From positions 1-61,891 of the IMG/VR virus record IMGVR_UViG_3300028198_000001: a stretch of 61,891 nucleotides of DNA; one strand, given 5' to 3'. Below, in pieces: positions 40,321-49,794 of this stretch. How positions within the stretch are numbered: position 1 is the first letter of the stretch; the number at the start of each line of letters is the position of its first letter. The notes beneath the pieces were generated by a model that did not search any database, was not told where the DNA came from, and worked only from the letters and a program-made list of their open reading frames with translations. Position numbers and translations under genes: made by a program. This DNA comes from a virus.

Positions 40321-42678
40321 TTATTTCCATGCTAAACTCGTTCCGTGTATTCTTGTTACTTTTCCTGTAGCGGATAAATTACCTGTACCAATTACAACAG
40401 TACCCGGATCAAAGTTAGTTATTTTACCATTAGCATCATAACCACTACCAGATAAATTAGCAGCTGTTAAAGTAACTTTAATATATCGTGCTGTAACAGT
40501 TGACACACCAGATATTAAACTAATAGACCCACCACTAGCAGAATGACCAGCAAAATTAATTTCTCCTGCAGCTGTTCCACTACTAACATTTGAAATATTA
40601 TTAGAATAAAGTATAGAATCTTGTGAAATACCAGACATATCCCAAGCAGAATATGTACTGTCATCAGTTGAATATGTAATGGTATATTGCATATGATCTC
40701 CAGCACCTCTATAAGTACCAATTCTTAAAGTACCAGAATTAAATATATAATTTTGTCCCATATCCCATTTTAAATAACCATTAAGAGCAGTAGTAGCAGT
40801 ACCTCGTCCGGATTCGTGATTATTGTCTGTTAATTGTGTAAAAGCTCCAGCAGAGTTATTCCATTGCCATCCAAAGTTTCCAGAATAACTTACTGTTGGT
40901 GAAAGAGCACTAAAAGTTGAAGGTGCCGTTGCTGCCGTATAACTCTGGTTCTTTGTTTCAACTTTATATCTCATACTAGTCGTTGCAGCTTCTGCTGGTG
41001 TGTTTGCAGTACCACCCATACTTGCATGATTAGAACAATAGTAATATAATGTTGGTGCAGATGCAGCCACAACAATTTGTGTATATGCATTAGCACTTCC
41101 CGGAGTTCCACTTTCTGTAACACCAGTTGTATATTCTGTACTACCAGCTGCGTCTGCCGCAGTTGCAAATTTAAATGTGTGTCCCGATATATCAGAATTA
41201 GATGTATCAAACTTATAAGTATATCCTTCAGTTAAAGTTTGAATTGCTTGTGCTGTTCCATCAACTTTAAAAGCTGTTGATAATGCTGATTGTGTTTCTC
41301 CGTGAATTAATAGTTTTGTGTTTGAATCACTAGTGAAAGCAGTTGTACTAGGTGTAAAATTTGCAGTATAACGAGCATTATTAGAAATTCTAACTTCATC
41401 AATATAACCTTTAAAGTAAGCACCACGGCCTTGTCTACCAATCCAAGGATTAGAACCATTTGATTGTAAATTTTGATTAGATGCAGTATCAGTACTATAA
41501 CTAGGTTCTGTTCCATCAACAAATATTTTTATAGAGCCACTACTACGAGAAACAGCAACATGATGCCAAGTATTTTGTGAAATTACATTGAAGGCTGTTA
41601 TTTTATCATAAGTGGAACTACCATTATATAATTCTAATCTTACTGCCCCGGTTGGTGTTAAATCAAATGTATAATCATAATTTGGACCTCCCCAAGCACC
41701 AGAACCAAAAATAACATCATCAAATGAACCAGGTGCTTCTGTACAATAAATCCATGCTTCAAATGTAAAATCATTTGTACCAAAATCAAAATCAGCATGA
41801 TCGGTTATTGCCATACCATCATTACTACCATCAAACAACATTGAATGTGTACCAAACTTTTTTTCTACAGTTGATAAAGCCGCACCACCATTTGCTGTTA
41901 ATGCATGAGCTGAACTACTGTGATCTTGATATGCACCAACAGCTGATTGTGCTGCTCGTATTGTCACATCTTTCGTCATAACAGTCCCAGGCATTGTAAC
42001 ATCATTAGCTGCATAAACATTACCACTTCCCCATGTACCTATCTTTGCCAAAGTCGTATCAACATAATTTAATGCATCTCTACTTACACCTGCTTTAACA
42101 TCTGTATTGATTGTTGCTGTTCCCAGTTCATCTTCAGTCTGTAAAACTATACTTGCTTTTGTTGGTGTACTCTCTGCTGTCGTTGTGGTTGATATAAGAG
42201 TTTGATTACTATTGGATGAACCACTATAATACTTTACACCAGCACTACCAGCTAATGTTTCATTTGTACTAGCACTTGCATCAACACCCGTTGCGTCCTC
42301 ATAGTCATCAATCACTTGGTCAATCATATTAAACTTTGCCAACTGTTCAACAGCACCAATATGTAAACCCAATCGTGATAATTGATTTTCTATTGGTGTA
42401 AAATCTGATACAATACCAGTTAGTTGAGTCCCATCCAGTACAGGCAAATTACCACTACCATCAAGTTGTAATATCTGGTTTGCACCAGTTCCAACATCAA
42501 GTCCCGCTACAGTACCAACTGCACACTTAGTATGAGCAATAGCTGCACCACTAGCAACCATAGAGTCAACGATTGTTCCATCTACTATGTCGGTGCCTAT
42601 AACTGTAGCATCAGCAACTTTTGATGTGGTTATTGCGTTGTCTGCTATCTCAGCTGTCTGTATTCTGCTTAGTGCCAT
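40321..42678 (-). CDS. Large tail fibre with LamG/concanavalin-type lectin domain (785 aa)
   Basis: N-terminal shaft repeats (AEIADNAITTSKVADATV), the shared FNMIDQVIDDYEDATGVDASASTN segment, then a LamG-like jelly-roll domain: SMLFDGSNDGM, FGTNDFTFEAWIY, WHHVAVSR, FVDGTEP and YFKGYIDEVRISNNARY (about 275-450). Further beta-rich repeats and the C-terminus RIHGTSLAWK follow. LamG domains bind sugars, so it is a likely glycan-binding fibre. It is the largest fibre in the window and overlaps the next gene by 29 bases. Confidence 0.82.
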   Translation of the reverse strand: MALSRIQTAEIADNAITTSKVADATVIGTDIVDGTIVDSMVASGAAIAHTKCAVGTVAGLDVGTGANQILQLDGSGNLPVLDGTQLTGIVSDFTPIENQLSRLGLHIGAVEQLAKFNMIDQVIDDYEDATGVDASASTNETLAGSAGVKYYSGSSNSNQTLISTTTTAESTPTKASIVLQTEDELGTATINTDVKAGVSRDALNYVDTTLAKIGTWGSGNVYAANDVTMPGTVMTKDVTIRAAQSAVGAYQDHSSSAHALTANGGAALSTVEKKFGTHSMLFDGSNDGMAITDHADFDFGTNDFTFEAWIYCTEAPGSFDDVIFGSGAWGGPNYDYTFDLTPTGAVRLELYNGSSTYDKITAFNVISQNTWHHVAVSRSSGSIKIFVDGTEPSYSTDTASNQNLQSNGSNPWIGRQGRGAYFKGYIDEVRISNNARYTANFTPSTTAFTSDSNTKLLIHGETQSALSTAFKVDGTAQAIQTLTEGYTYKFDTSNSDISGHTFKFATAADAAGSTEYTTGVTESGTPGSANAYTQIVVAASAPTLYYYCSNHASMGGTANTPAEAATTSMRYKVETKNQSYTAATAPSTFSALSPTVSYSGNFGWQWNNSAGAFTQLTDNNHESGRGTATTALNGYLKWDMGQNYIFNSGTLRIGTYRGAGDHMQYTITYSTDDSTYSAWDMSGISQDSILYSNNISNVSSGTAAGEINFAGHSASGGSISLISGVSTVTARYIKVTLTAANLSGSGYDANGKITNFDPGTVVIGTGNLSATGKVTRIHGTSLAWK

Positions 42679-43531
42679 TACTTTCTGGTAGTTGAGGTGT
42701 AAAAGTTAAGTTACTATCTGCTTCTAAATCAAACCCTAAGAAGTCAGCTTGTTGTTTTGCTACTGGTTCGTATCTATCTGCAAAGTCATCTACAAACGAA
42801 TGAAGTAATGAAGTATTTGCAACACCAGAACTTCTTTCTTCTACTAGGTATTTATCAATTTCACGTTTTGCACTAGACACACAAACACCTACTTGCTCAA
42901 GATATTCTTGATTACCACACTTTATTATTCCGTTCTCTCGAACTTCCCGTGTAGATTGTGTCATTGCTCTCTTGATATGGGACTTGACTTGTGCCTTCTC
43001 AAATTCTTCCTCAGTAATATCACCCATTCGTTCTTTGAGGTCATCGTGCATTTTAGAAAGAGTTTCAATTTCTTTCAGAGCTCCTTCGACCTTGACAAGA
43101 ACTTCAGCACCCTGATTATCAAGTTTAGCAGTTTGTACTTCTAACAACTCTCGTTTCAAGTCATCTTCTTCTTCAAGAATTTTTCTCTTTTTAATTTTAA
43201 TCTTAACTTGTGTTTCCATGAAACCAAACTTAGCTTCACTGAGAGCTTGTCGTTTACGACACATCTCTGCTGATATTTGTCGTAGTCGTGTCCAATCATC
43301 TGCCTGAGAACAAGTCAAGTTCTTAATCATAAACTGACTTCTTGACCTATCCCATATACGCTCTGTGTACTGGACTTTCTTTGCGGCTAAATCTGCGTTG
43401 TGTAAATTCTCAACAAGTGTTTTGCCACCATAAGATTTGTGTTCTACGATTGCTCCGAAAGAACGAACAACTAAATCAGTTGATTTTTCTTCTGTAGTCT
43501 GTTCTACTTCCACTCTTGTTTCTTCATTCAT
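42650..43531 (-). CDS. Charged helical protein in the fibre region (293 aa), paralogue of 58529-59341
   Basis: Unknown family. A long charged helical/coiled-coil protein without Gly-rich or propeller repeats. It shares layout with the gene at 58529-59341: a middle helix ending in ETQVKIKIKKRKI (there KTKKNKIKIEKW), then (A/S)xxKxE(I/L)DK and a C-terminal LLHSFVDDFADRY-type helix. Both lie among fibres, so they may be fibre chaperones, adaptors or baseplate connectors. A late-promoter variant lies upstream. Confidence 0.6.
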   Translation of the reverse strand: MNEETRVEVEQTTEEKSTDLVVRSFGAIVEHKSYGGKTLVENLHNADLAAKKVQYTERIWDRSRSQFMIKNLTCSQADDWTRLRQISAEMCRKRQALSEAKFGFMETQVKIKIKKRKILEEEDDLKRELLEVQTAKLDNQGAEVLVKVEGALKEIETLSKMHDDLKERMGDITEEEFEKAQVKSHIKRAMTQSTREVRENGIIKCGNQEYLEQVGVCVSSAKREIDKYLVEERSSGVANTSLLHSFVDDFADRYEPVAKQQADFLGFDLEADSNLTFTPQLPESNGTKQNTDS

Positions 43532-43565
43532 AAACTGCTCCTATGTAAAATATTAAATGTTACTA

Positions 43566-43573
43566 TATATATA
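43566..43573 (-). promoter_or_regulatory. Late-promoter variant (TATATATA)
   Basis: CAGTATATATA on the minus strand, one base off the CAGTATAAATA boxes at 56843, 59358 and elsewhere, 35 bases before the 43531 start. Confidence 0.4.
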
Positions 43574-43587
43574 CTGTTTGTTTTTCC

Positions 43588-44739
43588 TTAGTATTGTGAA
43601 CCAGCATTAGAACCAACATTACCTATTAAATTCCCAACATCAGTAGCGTTTGCGTCTGATACCGTACTAAATTTATCAATTACATCAATCCATCCATCTC
43701 CACCGCACGCATATCCATGTGTTGTTGAAGTAACACCACACATATTACTCCTTGCAACTGTTAAATCTCCTGCATCAGTAGCATTTTGTGTCCCAGTATC
43801 AAAACTAAATTTATTTATTACAGCAATGGTTGCACCACCAGCAGCATAACCATGAGTCGTTGATGATACCTCAGCGTGCGATCCAACAGAATTTGTCAAA
43901 TCTCCTACATCAGTAGCATTTGTTTGTGATGCAAATGGAAATTTCTCAATTACATCTATACCCGGATATGGATAACCTCCAGCACAATACCCATATGTTG
44001 CTGAGTTGTGACCTGACATCTGACCTTTAGCAGCTGTCAAGTCTGCCCAATCTGTAGCATTTCCGTCTGTAGTAAAGCTAAATCGTTCAATTACATTTGT
44101 AGTTGGATAACTACCACATACAAAACCATAATTTTCTGATGATTGTCCTGCAAGCTCACTTTTTGCAACTGTTAAATTTCCTACATCGGTTGCGTTTCCT
44201 CCACCTGCAAATGACCACTTATCTATTACATCTCGCAACCCACCACCACCACCACTTGGATATTGGTATCCTCCAGAACAGTAACCATGTGTTTTGGATT
44301 TCTGTCCACAAGGGTTATCACTTCTACCATCAGAAAGATTACCAGCATCAGTACTATTTCCATCAGATGTCAAACTAAATTTTTCTATAGTTTTTGAATC
44401 ACTTCCATCTGCACCACCAACAGCATAACCATAAACAGATCCTTGAAAATTATATGGTGACACATCCCCACTACCTGCACCTACATTAGTCCATACGTTA
44501 GCACCAGCGGTTGCATCAGTACACACATACATTTCCCCACTTGTACTATTCAACCATTCTGTTCCTAGAGTTTTATTAGAATCTATTGCTGGGTCACTTG
44601 CACTTGTCAAGGGACCTGGCTTGTTTAATAGATTTGCACCAGTACCTGCAGGTATCTTTGCGTTGGCATCTAACTTAACAAGATTGTTGGCTCCACCAAC
44701 ATCTTCTATCATTGAAATGTCTACTTTATTTAATGCCAT
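43588..44739 (-). CDS. Propeller-type tail adhesin, paralogue 1 (383 aa)
   Basis: N-terminal module: MALNKVDISMIED, then NLVKLDANAKIPA and the conserved TSGEMYVCTDATAGANVWTN. The C-terminal two thirds consist of six kelch-like repeats of about 45 residues, each opening (Y/H)GYxxGG and ending in a (V/I)I(D/E)KFSF...NATDVGDL motif. The second repeat has a GGGGG insertion. The end is GSNAGSQY. Six repeats suggest a six-bladed beta-propeller, a fold often used for ligand binding. It has the shortest shaft module of the group. Confidence 0.78.
   Translation of the reverse strand: MALNKVDISMIEDVGGANNLVKLDANAKIPAGTGANLLNKPGPLTSASDPAIDSNKTLGTEWLNSTSGEMYVCTDATAGANVWTNVGAGSGDVSPYNFQGSVYGYAVGGADGSDSKTIEKFSLTSDGNSTDAGNLSDGRSDNPCGQKSKTHGYCSGGYQYPSGGGGGLRDVIDKWSFAGGGNATDVGNLTVAKSELAGQSSENYGFVCGSYPTTNVIERFSFTTDGNATDWADLTAAKGQMSGHNSATYGYCAGGYPYPGIDVIEKFPFASQTNATDVGDLTNSVGSHAEVSSTTHGYAAGGATIAVINKFSFDTGTQNATDAGDLTVARSNMCGVTSTTHGYACGGDGWIDVIDKFSTVSDANATDVGNLIGNVGSNAGSQY
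44481..44523. repeat. Conserved junction sequence, copy in paralogue 1 (also at 45648, 46986, 49407, 52983)
   Basis: The sequence ctacattagtccatacgtta followed by gcacc recurs without change at 44481, 45648, 46986, 49407 and 52983, and continues as a near-identical 43-base block. More diverged copies are at about 48150, 57770, 60290 and 61600. It encodes the (T)DATAGANVWTNVGAG linker between the fibre shaft and the variable repeats. Such long identity among genes whose flanks differ suggests recent exchange. Confidence 0.85.
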
Positions 44740-44748
44740 TTGTTTTCC

Positions 44749-46020
44749 TTAGTATTGACAAGTTCCCTGATAACCTACTGTTCTTGTTAAATTTCCCACA
44801 TCAGTCGCATCTCCATCTGTACTAAAGCTGAACTTGTCGATTATATTATAATAAGGGTTTCTACCACCTATTACATATCCGTATGTAGTTGATGAGGTTC
44901 CTGCTGGTTGATAACGAGCTTGAGTTAAATTTCCGACATCCGTAGCATCGCCATCAGAAGCAATTGCCCATTTATCAATAACATTTGAGCTAGAACCTGA
45001 ATAACCACCACCCAAATATATATATGTTGAAGAACTAGAACCTCCACCTGCACCACTCCTGCCAACGCTTAAATTTCCCACATCCGTAGCATCGCCATCA
45101 CTACTAAAAGAATATTTATCTATAATGTTTGAGTTACCGGAACGATAACCACCCATAGCATAACCATAAGATTCAGATGTTCCACCTCCTACTTCACCTC
45201 CAGCAACAGTTAAATTCCCAACATCACTGCTACTAGATGTTGCTCCAAACGCAAATTTATCTACGACATCTGTATAAGTAGGAGAAGCACTTTCACCTCC
45301 ATTCATATATCCGTGTGTGGAAGAACTTGAACCACCAGCCGTTCTTCTTGAATGAGTTGTATCACCAACATCAGTAGCAGTTCCACCACTAACCATAGCA
45401 AACCTATCTATGATATTTGAATAAGGGCCACTAGCACCACCTTGCATATAACCATAACTGGTAGTAAAGTCCGTTGCCCCAGCCGAACCAAATCTTGCTA
45501 CTGTCAAATCTCCTACATCAGAAGAATCACCATCGGATGTAAAGCTAATTCTTTCAATATCGGTTTGATATGTGCCATTTGTTCCACCACAAGCAAAACC
45601 ATACGATTCACCTTGAAATTGTAACTTTATATCACCTGTCCCTGCTCCTACATTAGTCCATACGTTAGCACCAGCCGTTGCATCAGTACATATGTAAACT
45701 TCTCCTGAAGTTTTATTAACCCACTTTGCACCAAGTGTAGAATTTGTATCTATAGCTGGATCACTCGTACTTACAGTAGGTCCCGGAACATTAGTTAAGT
45801 TTGTAGCACTCAATGCTGGCAACTTTGCGTTAGCATCTAATTGTAATATTTGATTTGCACCAGTACCAACATCTATTCTTGCTGTTGCAAGAGTACCTGT
45901 AGTAAAAGCAGAACCAGACAGAGCCGTGACTTGACTACCATCAATAGCTGGTATCTTACTGCTACCATCTAATACGATAGTATTGTTTGCTCCAACTGTA
46001 TTTGTTACATTAACTGTCAT
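44749..46020 (-). CDS. Propeller-type tail adhesin, paralogue 2 (423 aa)
   Basis: Starts MTVNVTNTVGANN; the shaft module is longer than in paralogue 1, with two LDANAKLPA-type units (about 15-90), then the CTDATAGANVW junction near 120. Six repeats: YGFACGG, YGYMQGG, HGYMNGG, YGYAMGG, YIYLGGG, YGYVIGG. It ends GYQGTCQY. Repeats 4-6 are the most regular (NIIDKYSFSSDGDATDVGNL), suggesting recent duplication inside the gene. Role inferred as receptor binding. Confidence 0.78.
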   Translation of the reverse strand: MTVNVTNTVGANNTIVLDGSSKIPAIDGSQVTALSGSAFTTGTLATARIDVGTGANQILQLDANAKLPALSATNLTNVPGPTVSTSDPAIDTNSTLGAKWVNKTSGEVYICTDATAGANVWTNVGAGTGDIKLQFQGESYGFACGGTNGTYQTDIERISFTSDGDSSDVGDLTVARFGSAGATDFTTSYGYMQGGASGPYSNIIDRFAMVSGGTATDVGDTTHSRRTAGGSSSSTHGYMNGGESASPTYTDVVDKFAFGATSSSSDVGNLTVAGGEVGGGTSESYGYAMGGYRSGNSNIIDKYSFSSDGDATDVGNLSVGRSGAGGGSSSSTYIYLGGGYSGSSSNVIDKWAIASDGDATDVGNLTQARYQPAGTSSTTYGYVIGGRNPYYNIIDKFSFSTDGDATDVGNLTRTVGYQGTCQY

Positions 46021-46029
46021 TTGTTTTCC

Positions 46030-47256
46030 TTATAATTGAATACTACCATTTCCAGGTTCACCTCTATTATGTGTCAAGTTACCTACATCAGTAGCAGTAT
46101 TATCTGAAGCAAAAGCAAATTTTTCTATTGTATCTCTATAGTACTGTCCTTGAGCACTATCACCTTTAGGAAAACCACCCATAATATATCCATGTGTAGA
46201 TGATGCATTGCCCATAGCATTTTGAGAAGTCACAGTAAGAAGTGTGCTTCCACTTGCAACGGTACTACTATCTGATGCTGTAGACATTTTATCTATTCTG
46301 GTTATACTAGGTGCAACCATTGTACCCATACACCAAGTATAACCATCTGAACTACAAGTTGCAGAAGGTATACCAGAATGAACAAGATCACCGATATGAT
46401 GTGTTGCTGTTTCTGATGAGAAACTCCACTTATGAATATATTCAGAGTTAGTACCAGCTGCTACTCCTCCCATACTATAACCATGTGATGAAGAACAAGC
46501 ACCTTTGGCATAATCTCTGCCATTAGGTAAAAGATCACCAACATTAGTTCCACCTCCATCGGTTGCAAATGAAACTTTTTCTACTTTTTGTAATGGTGTA
46601 GTCACCGCAACTCCACCTTGTACCCAACCATGAGTTTCTGAAGTACAACCACCAGCTGAACCTTGATTTGTAGATAAATCACCTACATCAGTAGTATTAG
46701 CTGGTGCAGACATACCAAACTTTTCAATCCAATTCTGATAACCACTATGGTACCCACCCATACAATAACCATGAGTTGTAGAAGCTGCACCTGCAAGACT
46801 ATCTCTAATAGATGTTAAATCACCTTGGTCTGTACTATTACCATCTGAAGCAAAAGAATTTTTATCTATACTCGCAACATCATAATAAGGGCCGGGATTG
46901 TTGGGTCGCCAATATCCACTCGCACAGAAATATGATGTTGTACAATTAACAAAATGAAACGGTGCCACATCACCTGTACCTGCTCCTACATTAGTCCATA
47001 CGTTAGCACCAGCAGTTGCATCTGTACATATATAAACTTCTCCTGAAGTTGTATTATGCCATTCAGTACCAACACCACCAGAAGGATTTGTGTCTATTGC
47101 TGGGTCACTAGCTGACGCTGTTACACCCGTGGCAACACCAGTTATCTGACTACCATCTACGGCAGGGATATTACCAGAACCATCATATACTAAAAGTTTA
47201 CTGGCAGTAATACCAGTATTCTGCATCATTGAAATGTCAATTTTAGTTAATGCCAT
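46030..47256 (-). CDS. Propeller-type tail adhesin, paralogue 3 (408 aa)
   Basis: Starts MALTKIDISMMQN. After the junction motif comes VAPFHFVNCTTSYF, identical to the first repeat of paralogue 6 at 52054-53256. Six repeats, the fifth altered (DGYTWCMGT) and carrying TRIDKMSTASDSSTVASGSTL, again shared with paralogue 6. The C-terminus GEPGNGSIQL departs from the usual QY end. It is therefore a close sister of paralogue 6, 5 kb away. Confidence 0.78.
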   Translation of the reverse strand: MALTKIDISMMQNTGITASKLLVYDGSGNIPAVDGSQITGVATGVTASASDPAIDTNPSGGVGTEWHNTTSGEVYICTDATAGANVWTNVGAGTGDVAPFHFVNCTTSYFCASGYWRPNNPGPYYDVASIDKNSFASDGNSTDQGDLTSIRDSLAGAASTTHGYCMGGYHSGYQNWIEKFGMSAPANTTDVGDLSTNQGSAGGCTSETHGWVQGGVAVTTPLQKVEKVSFATDGGGTNVGDLLPNGRDYAKGACSSSHGYSMGGVAAGTNSEYIHKWSFSSETATHHIGDLVHSGIPSATCSSDGYTWCMGTMVAPSITRIDKMSTASDSSTVASGSTLLTVTSQNAMGNASSTHGYIMGGFPKGDSAQGQYYRDTIEKFAFASDNTATDVGNLTHNRGEPGNGSIQL

Positions 47257-47265
47257 TTGTTTTCC

Positions 47266-48537
47266 TTAGTATTGTGAGCCTCTTAAACCTCTACGATTAG
47301 ATACAAGATTACCTACATCTGTTCCTATACTTTGTGAAGCAAATGCAAATTTACCAATATGGTTTGACTGAGTATCACCACCTCCAGCAACATAACCATG
47401 TGTTTTTGATGATGCGCCTGCATTATTCGTAGCACCAGTATGTAAGTCACACCAATCTGTAGAATTACCGTCTGTTACAAAACTAACTTTATGAACCGTT
47501 TCTGGTGCCGGCGATGCATTATTACCACCCATTAAATAACCATCTGTTGCAGTTTGACCTGCAGACCCGTAGCCAAAGTTTTGTGAACCCGGAATAGTAC
47601 CAATTAATGCAGCTGTGGTATTTGAAGCAAACGAAAATTTATCTATATTTGCATTACCACCACTTCCGTCCATTCCATAACCATGTGTTGCTGAGTTAGT
47701 ACCAACACAACCATAACGACCCGAATATAAATTTCCATGTGTTTCCTGTGCGCCTTCTGAAGCAAAAGACATACGTCTTATTCCAATATTTTGGGAATAT
47801 CCACCTAAAGTATAAACGTGTGTCGTGGAAGATGCACCACCCATAGAATTATCAGTAGTTATTAAAGAACCTACTTCAGTCCCAGTTGTATTTGAAGCAA
47901 ATGCAAATTTTTGTATTTTGTTTGATGAGCTCGGACCTGTATAACCTCCAGCATGATAACCATGAGTTGTTGAATATCCAGAACTACCTTCAGAAGAAAG
48001 TTCAAATAAATCTCCGTGATCTGTAGCATCTCCATCTGTAGCGAAACTAAATTTTTCAATTCTGTCAACCGTACCTGGCAAGTTACCACCAGCAGCGAAA
48101 CCATAATTCTCACCACCACCATGAAAAGGTGCCACATCACCTGTCCCTGCTCCAATGTTAATCCATACATTAGCACCAGCCGTTGCATCAGTACATATAT
48201 AAGCCTCTCCTGAAGTTGTGTTATGCCACTCTGAACCAACACCACCAGAAGGATTTGTATCTATTGCTGGGTCACTTGCATTCTTTGTAGCACCCGGAAT
48301 ATTTGTTAGTAGACTTGCATCAAGTGCTGGCAACTTTGCGTTAGCATCTAACTGTACAAGTTTATTTGCAGTAGTACCAACATCAATACGAGCAATTGGA
48401 ATTGTACCAGTAGCAATGTTACCAGCTGCAATAGTGGTAACTTGACTTCCATCGACAGCTGGAATCTTTCCAGTACTGTCTAAAAACAGAAATCTATTTG
48501 CTCCTACTGATGTTCCATCTACAATTATATCTGCCAT
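47266..48537 (-). CDS. Propeller-type tail adhesin, paralogue 4 (423 aa)
   Basis: Starts MADIIVDGTSVGANRF, similar to paralogue 8 (MGDVIIDGLTGANRL). Shaft units FLDSTGKIPAVDGSQV and QLDANAKLPALDASLL, junction CTDATAGANVWIN. Six repeats: YGFAAGG, HGYHAGG, HVYTLGG, HGYGMDGS, DGYLMGG, HGYVAGG. It ends GLRGSQY. The nucleotide junction block is more diverged than in paralogues 1-3. Confidence 0.78.
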   Translation of the reverse strand: MADIIVDGTSVGANRFLFLDSTGKIPAVDGSQVTTIAAGNIATGTIPIARIDVGTTANKLVQLDANAKLPALDASLLTNIPGATKNASDPAIDTNPSGGVGSEWHNTTSGEAYICTDATAGANVWINIGAGTGDVAPFHGGGENYGFAAGGNLPGTVDRIEKFSFATDGDATDHGDLFELSSEGSSGYSTTHGYHAGGYTGPSSSNKIQKFAFASNTTGTEVGSLITTDNSMGGASSTTHVYTLGGYSQNIGIRRMSFASEGAQETHGNLYSGRYGCVGTNSATHGYGMDGSGGNANIDKFSFASNTTAALIGTIPGSQNFGYGSAGQTATDGYLMGGNNASPAPETVHKVSFVTDGNSTDWCDLHTGATNNAGASSKTHGYVAGGGDTQSNHIGKFAFASQSIGTDVGNLVSNRRGLRGSQY

Positions 48538-48552
48538 TTGTTTTCCTTTTTC

Positions 48553-49794
48553 TTAATATTGCGTTCCTGCCGCCCCACGCCTTGCTACGGTTAAATCCGC
48601 AACGTCTGTCGAGTTCCCATCTGACGAATAATTATATTTCTCGATTACATTATGAGTTTCCCCTCCTGCGGAGTACCCATACGTTTCAGAAGCCGAACCA
48701 GACCGTTGCCTATTGCTTGCCAATAGATTCCCAACATCAATTGAATTTCCATCAGAAGAAAAACTAAATTTCTGAATCACATTAGAACCTGTCCCACCGT
48801 GAATATATCCGTAGTCTGCCGATGATGTTCCTGTAACATAATCAAGATTACCTAACAAGTTGCCCACATCGGTTGAATTGCCATCGCTTGAAGTGGAACC
48901 TTTATCAATAATATCATAGGAGCCAAATCCACCAGAGCAATAATAATGAGTCGTAGAGGACGAACCGCCTGCCCAATCTCTGGCTTGCGTTAAATCCCCA
49001 ACATCAGTCGCGTTTCCATCAGATGAAAAAGAATTTTTATCAACAACATCATTAGTAGGCCGCCCCATGTGGTAGCCGTAGTCTTCACTAGAGGCACCGC
49101 AAATCCCTGAATTGCCAACGGTCAAGTCACCAATGTCTGCCGCATCACCATCCGATGAAAAAGAATGTTTGTCGATAACGGTATGACCTCCATCACCACC
49201 ACCACCGTTGTATCCATAGTCTGAGGATGAACAACCAGACCTACCATATACTGATATGGTCGCATTACCAACATCTGTGGCATCGCCTTCCGATGAATAC
49301 GAATATTTGTCTATTACGTTTCCAAACCCACCTGCGTAACCGTTAGAAGCATAGCCATATTGTGTCCCACCAAATGACCACGGCTGTACATCCCCACTAC
49401 CTGCTCCTACATTAGTCCATACGTTAGCACCAGCGGTTGCATCAGTACATATGTACATTTCACCACTTGTACTATTTAACCATTCTGTTCCAACACCACC
49501 TGAGGGATTTGTAGAAATTGTAGGATCGCTTGCAGAGATTGTTGCAGATACTATACCAGTTAATAGACTTCCATCAATAACAGGAAGATTTCCAGAGCCA
49601 TCTAGTTGTACCAGTTTATTTGCTGTTGTTCCAACATCTAAACGTGCTGAAGCAATAGTACCACTAGCAACATTGGAAGCATTCAGAATTGTTATCTGAC
49701 TACCATCTTTTGCTGGTATCTTACTATTAGTATCAGCAACCAATATTTGATTGGCACCGTTTACTTGACTATCTGATATAGAAATTATTGCCAT
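48553..49794 (-). CDS. Propeller-type tail adhesin, paralogue 5, with G+C-richer repeat part (413 aa)
   Basis: Starts MAIISISDSQVNGANQ. Shaft and junction resemble paralogue 1 at the DNA level, but the repeat region (about 48553-49390) uses more C/G-ending codons: hand counts of 60-base stretches give about 35-57% G+C against about 30-35% nearby. Six repeats: YGYASNGY, YGYNGGGG, YGYHMGRP, HYYCSGGF, YGYIHGGT, YGYSAGGE, with SFSSDGNATDVGDL units. It ends GAAGTQY. This looks like a recently acquired propeller joined to a resident shaft. Confidence 0.78.
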   Translation of the reverse strand: MAIISISDSQVNGANQILVADTNSKIPAKDGSQITILNASNVASGTIASARLDVGTTANKLVQLDGSGNLPVIDGSLLTGIVSATISASDPTISTNPSGGVGTEWLNSTSGEMYICTDATAGANVWTNVGAGSGDVQPWSFGGTQYGYASNGYAGGFGNVIDKYSYSSEGDATDVGNATISVYGRSGCSSSDYGYNGGGGDGGHTVIDKHSFSSDGDAADIGDLTVGNSGICGASSEDYGYHMGRPTNDVVDKNSFSSDGNATDVGDLTQARDWAGGSSSTTHYYCSGGFGSYDIIDKGSTSSDGNSTDVGNLLGNLDYVTGTSSADYGYIHGGTGSNVIQKFSFSSDGNSIDVGNLLASNRQRSGSASETYGYSAGGETHNVIEKYNYSSDGNSTDVADLTVARRGAAGTQY

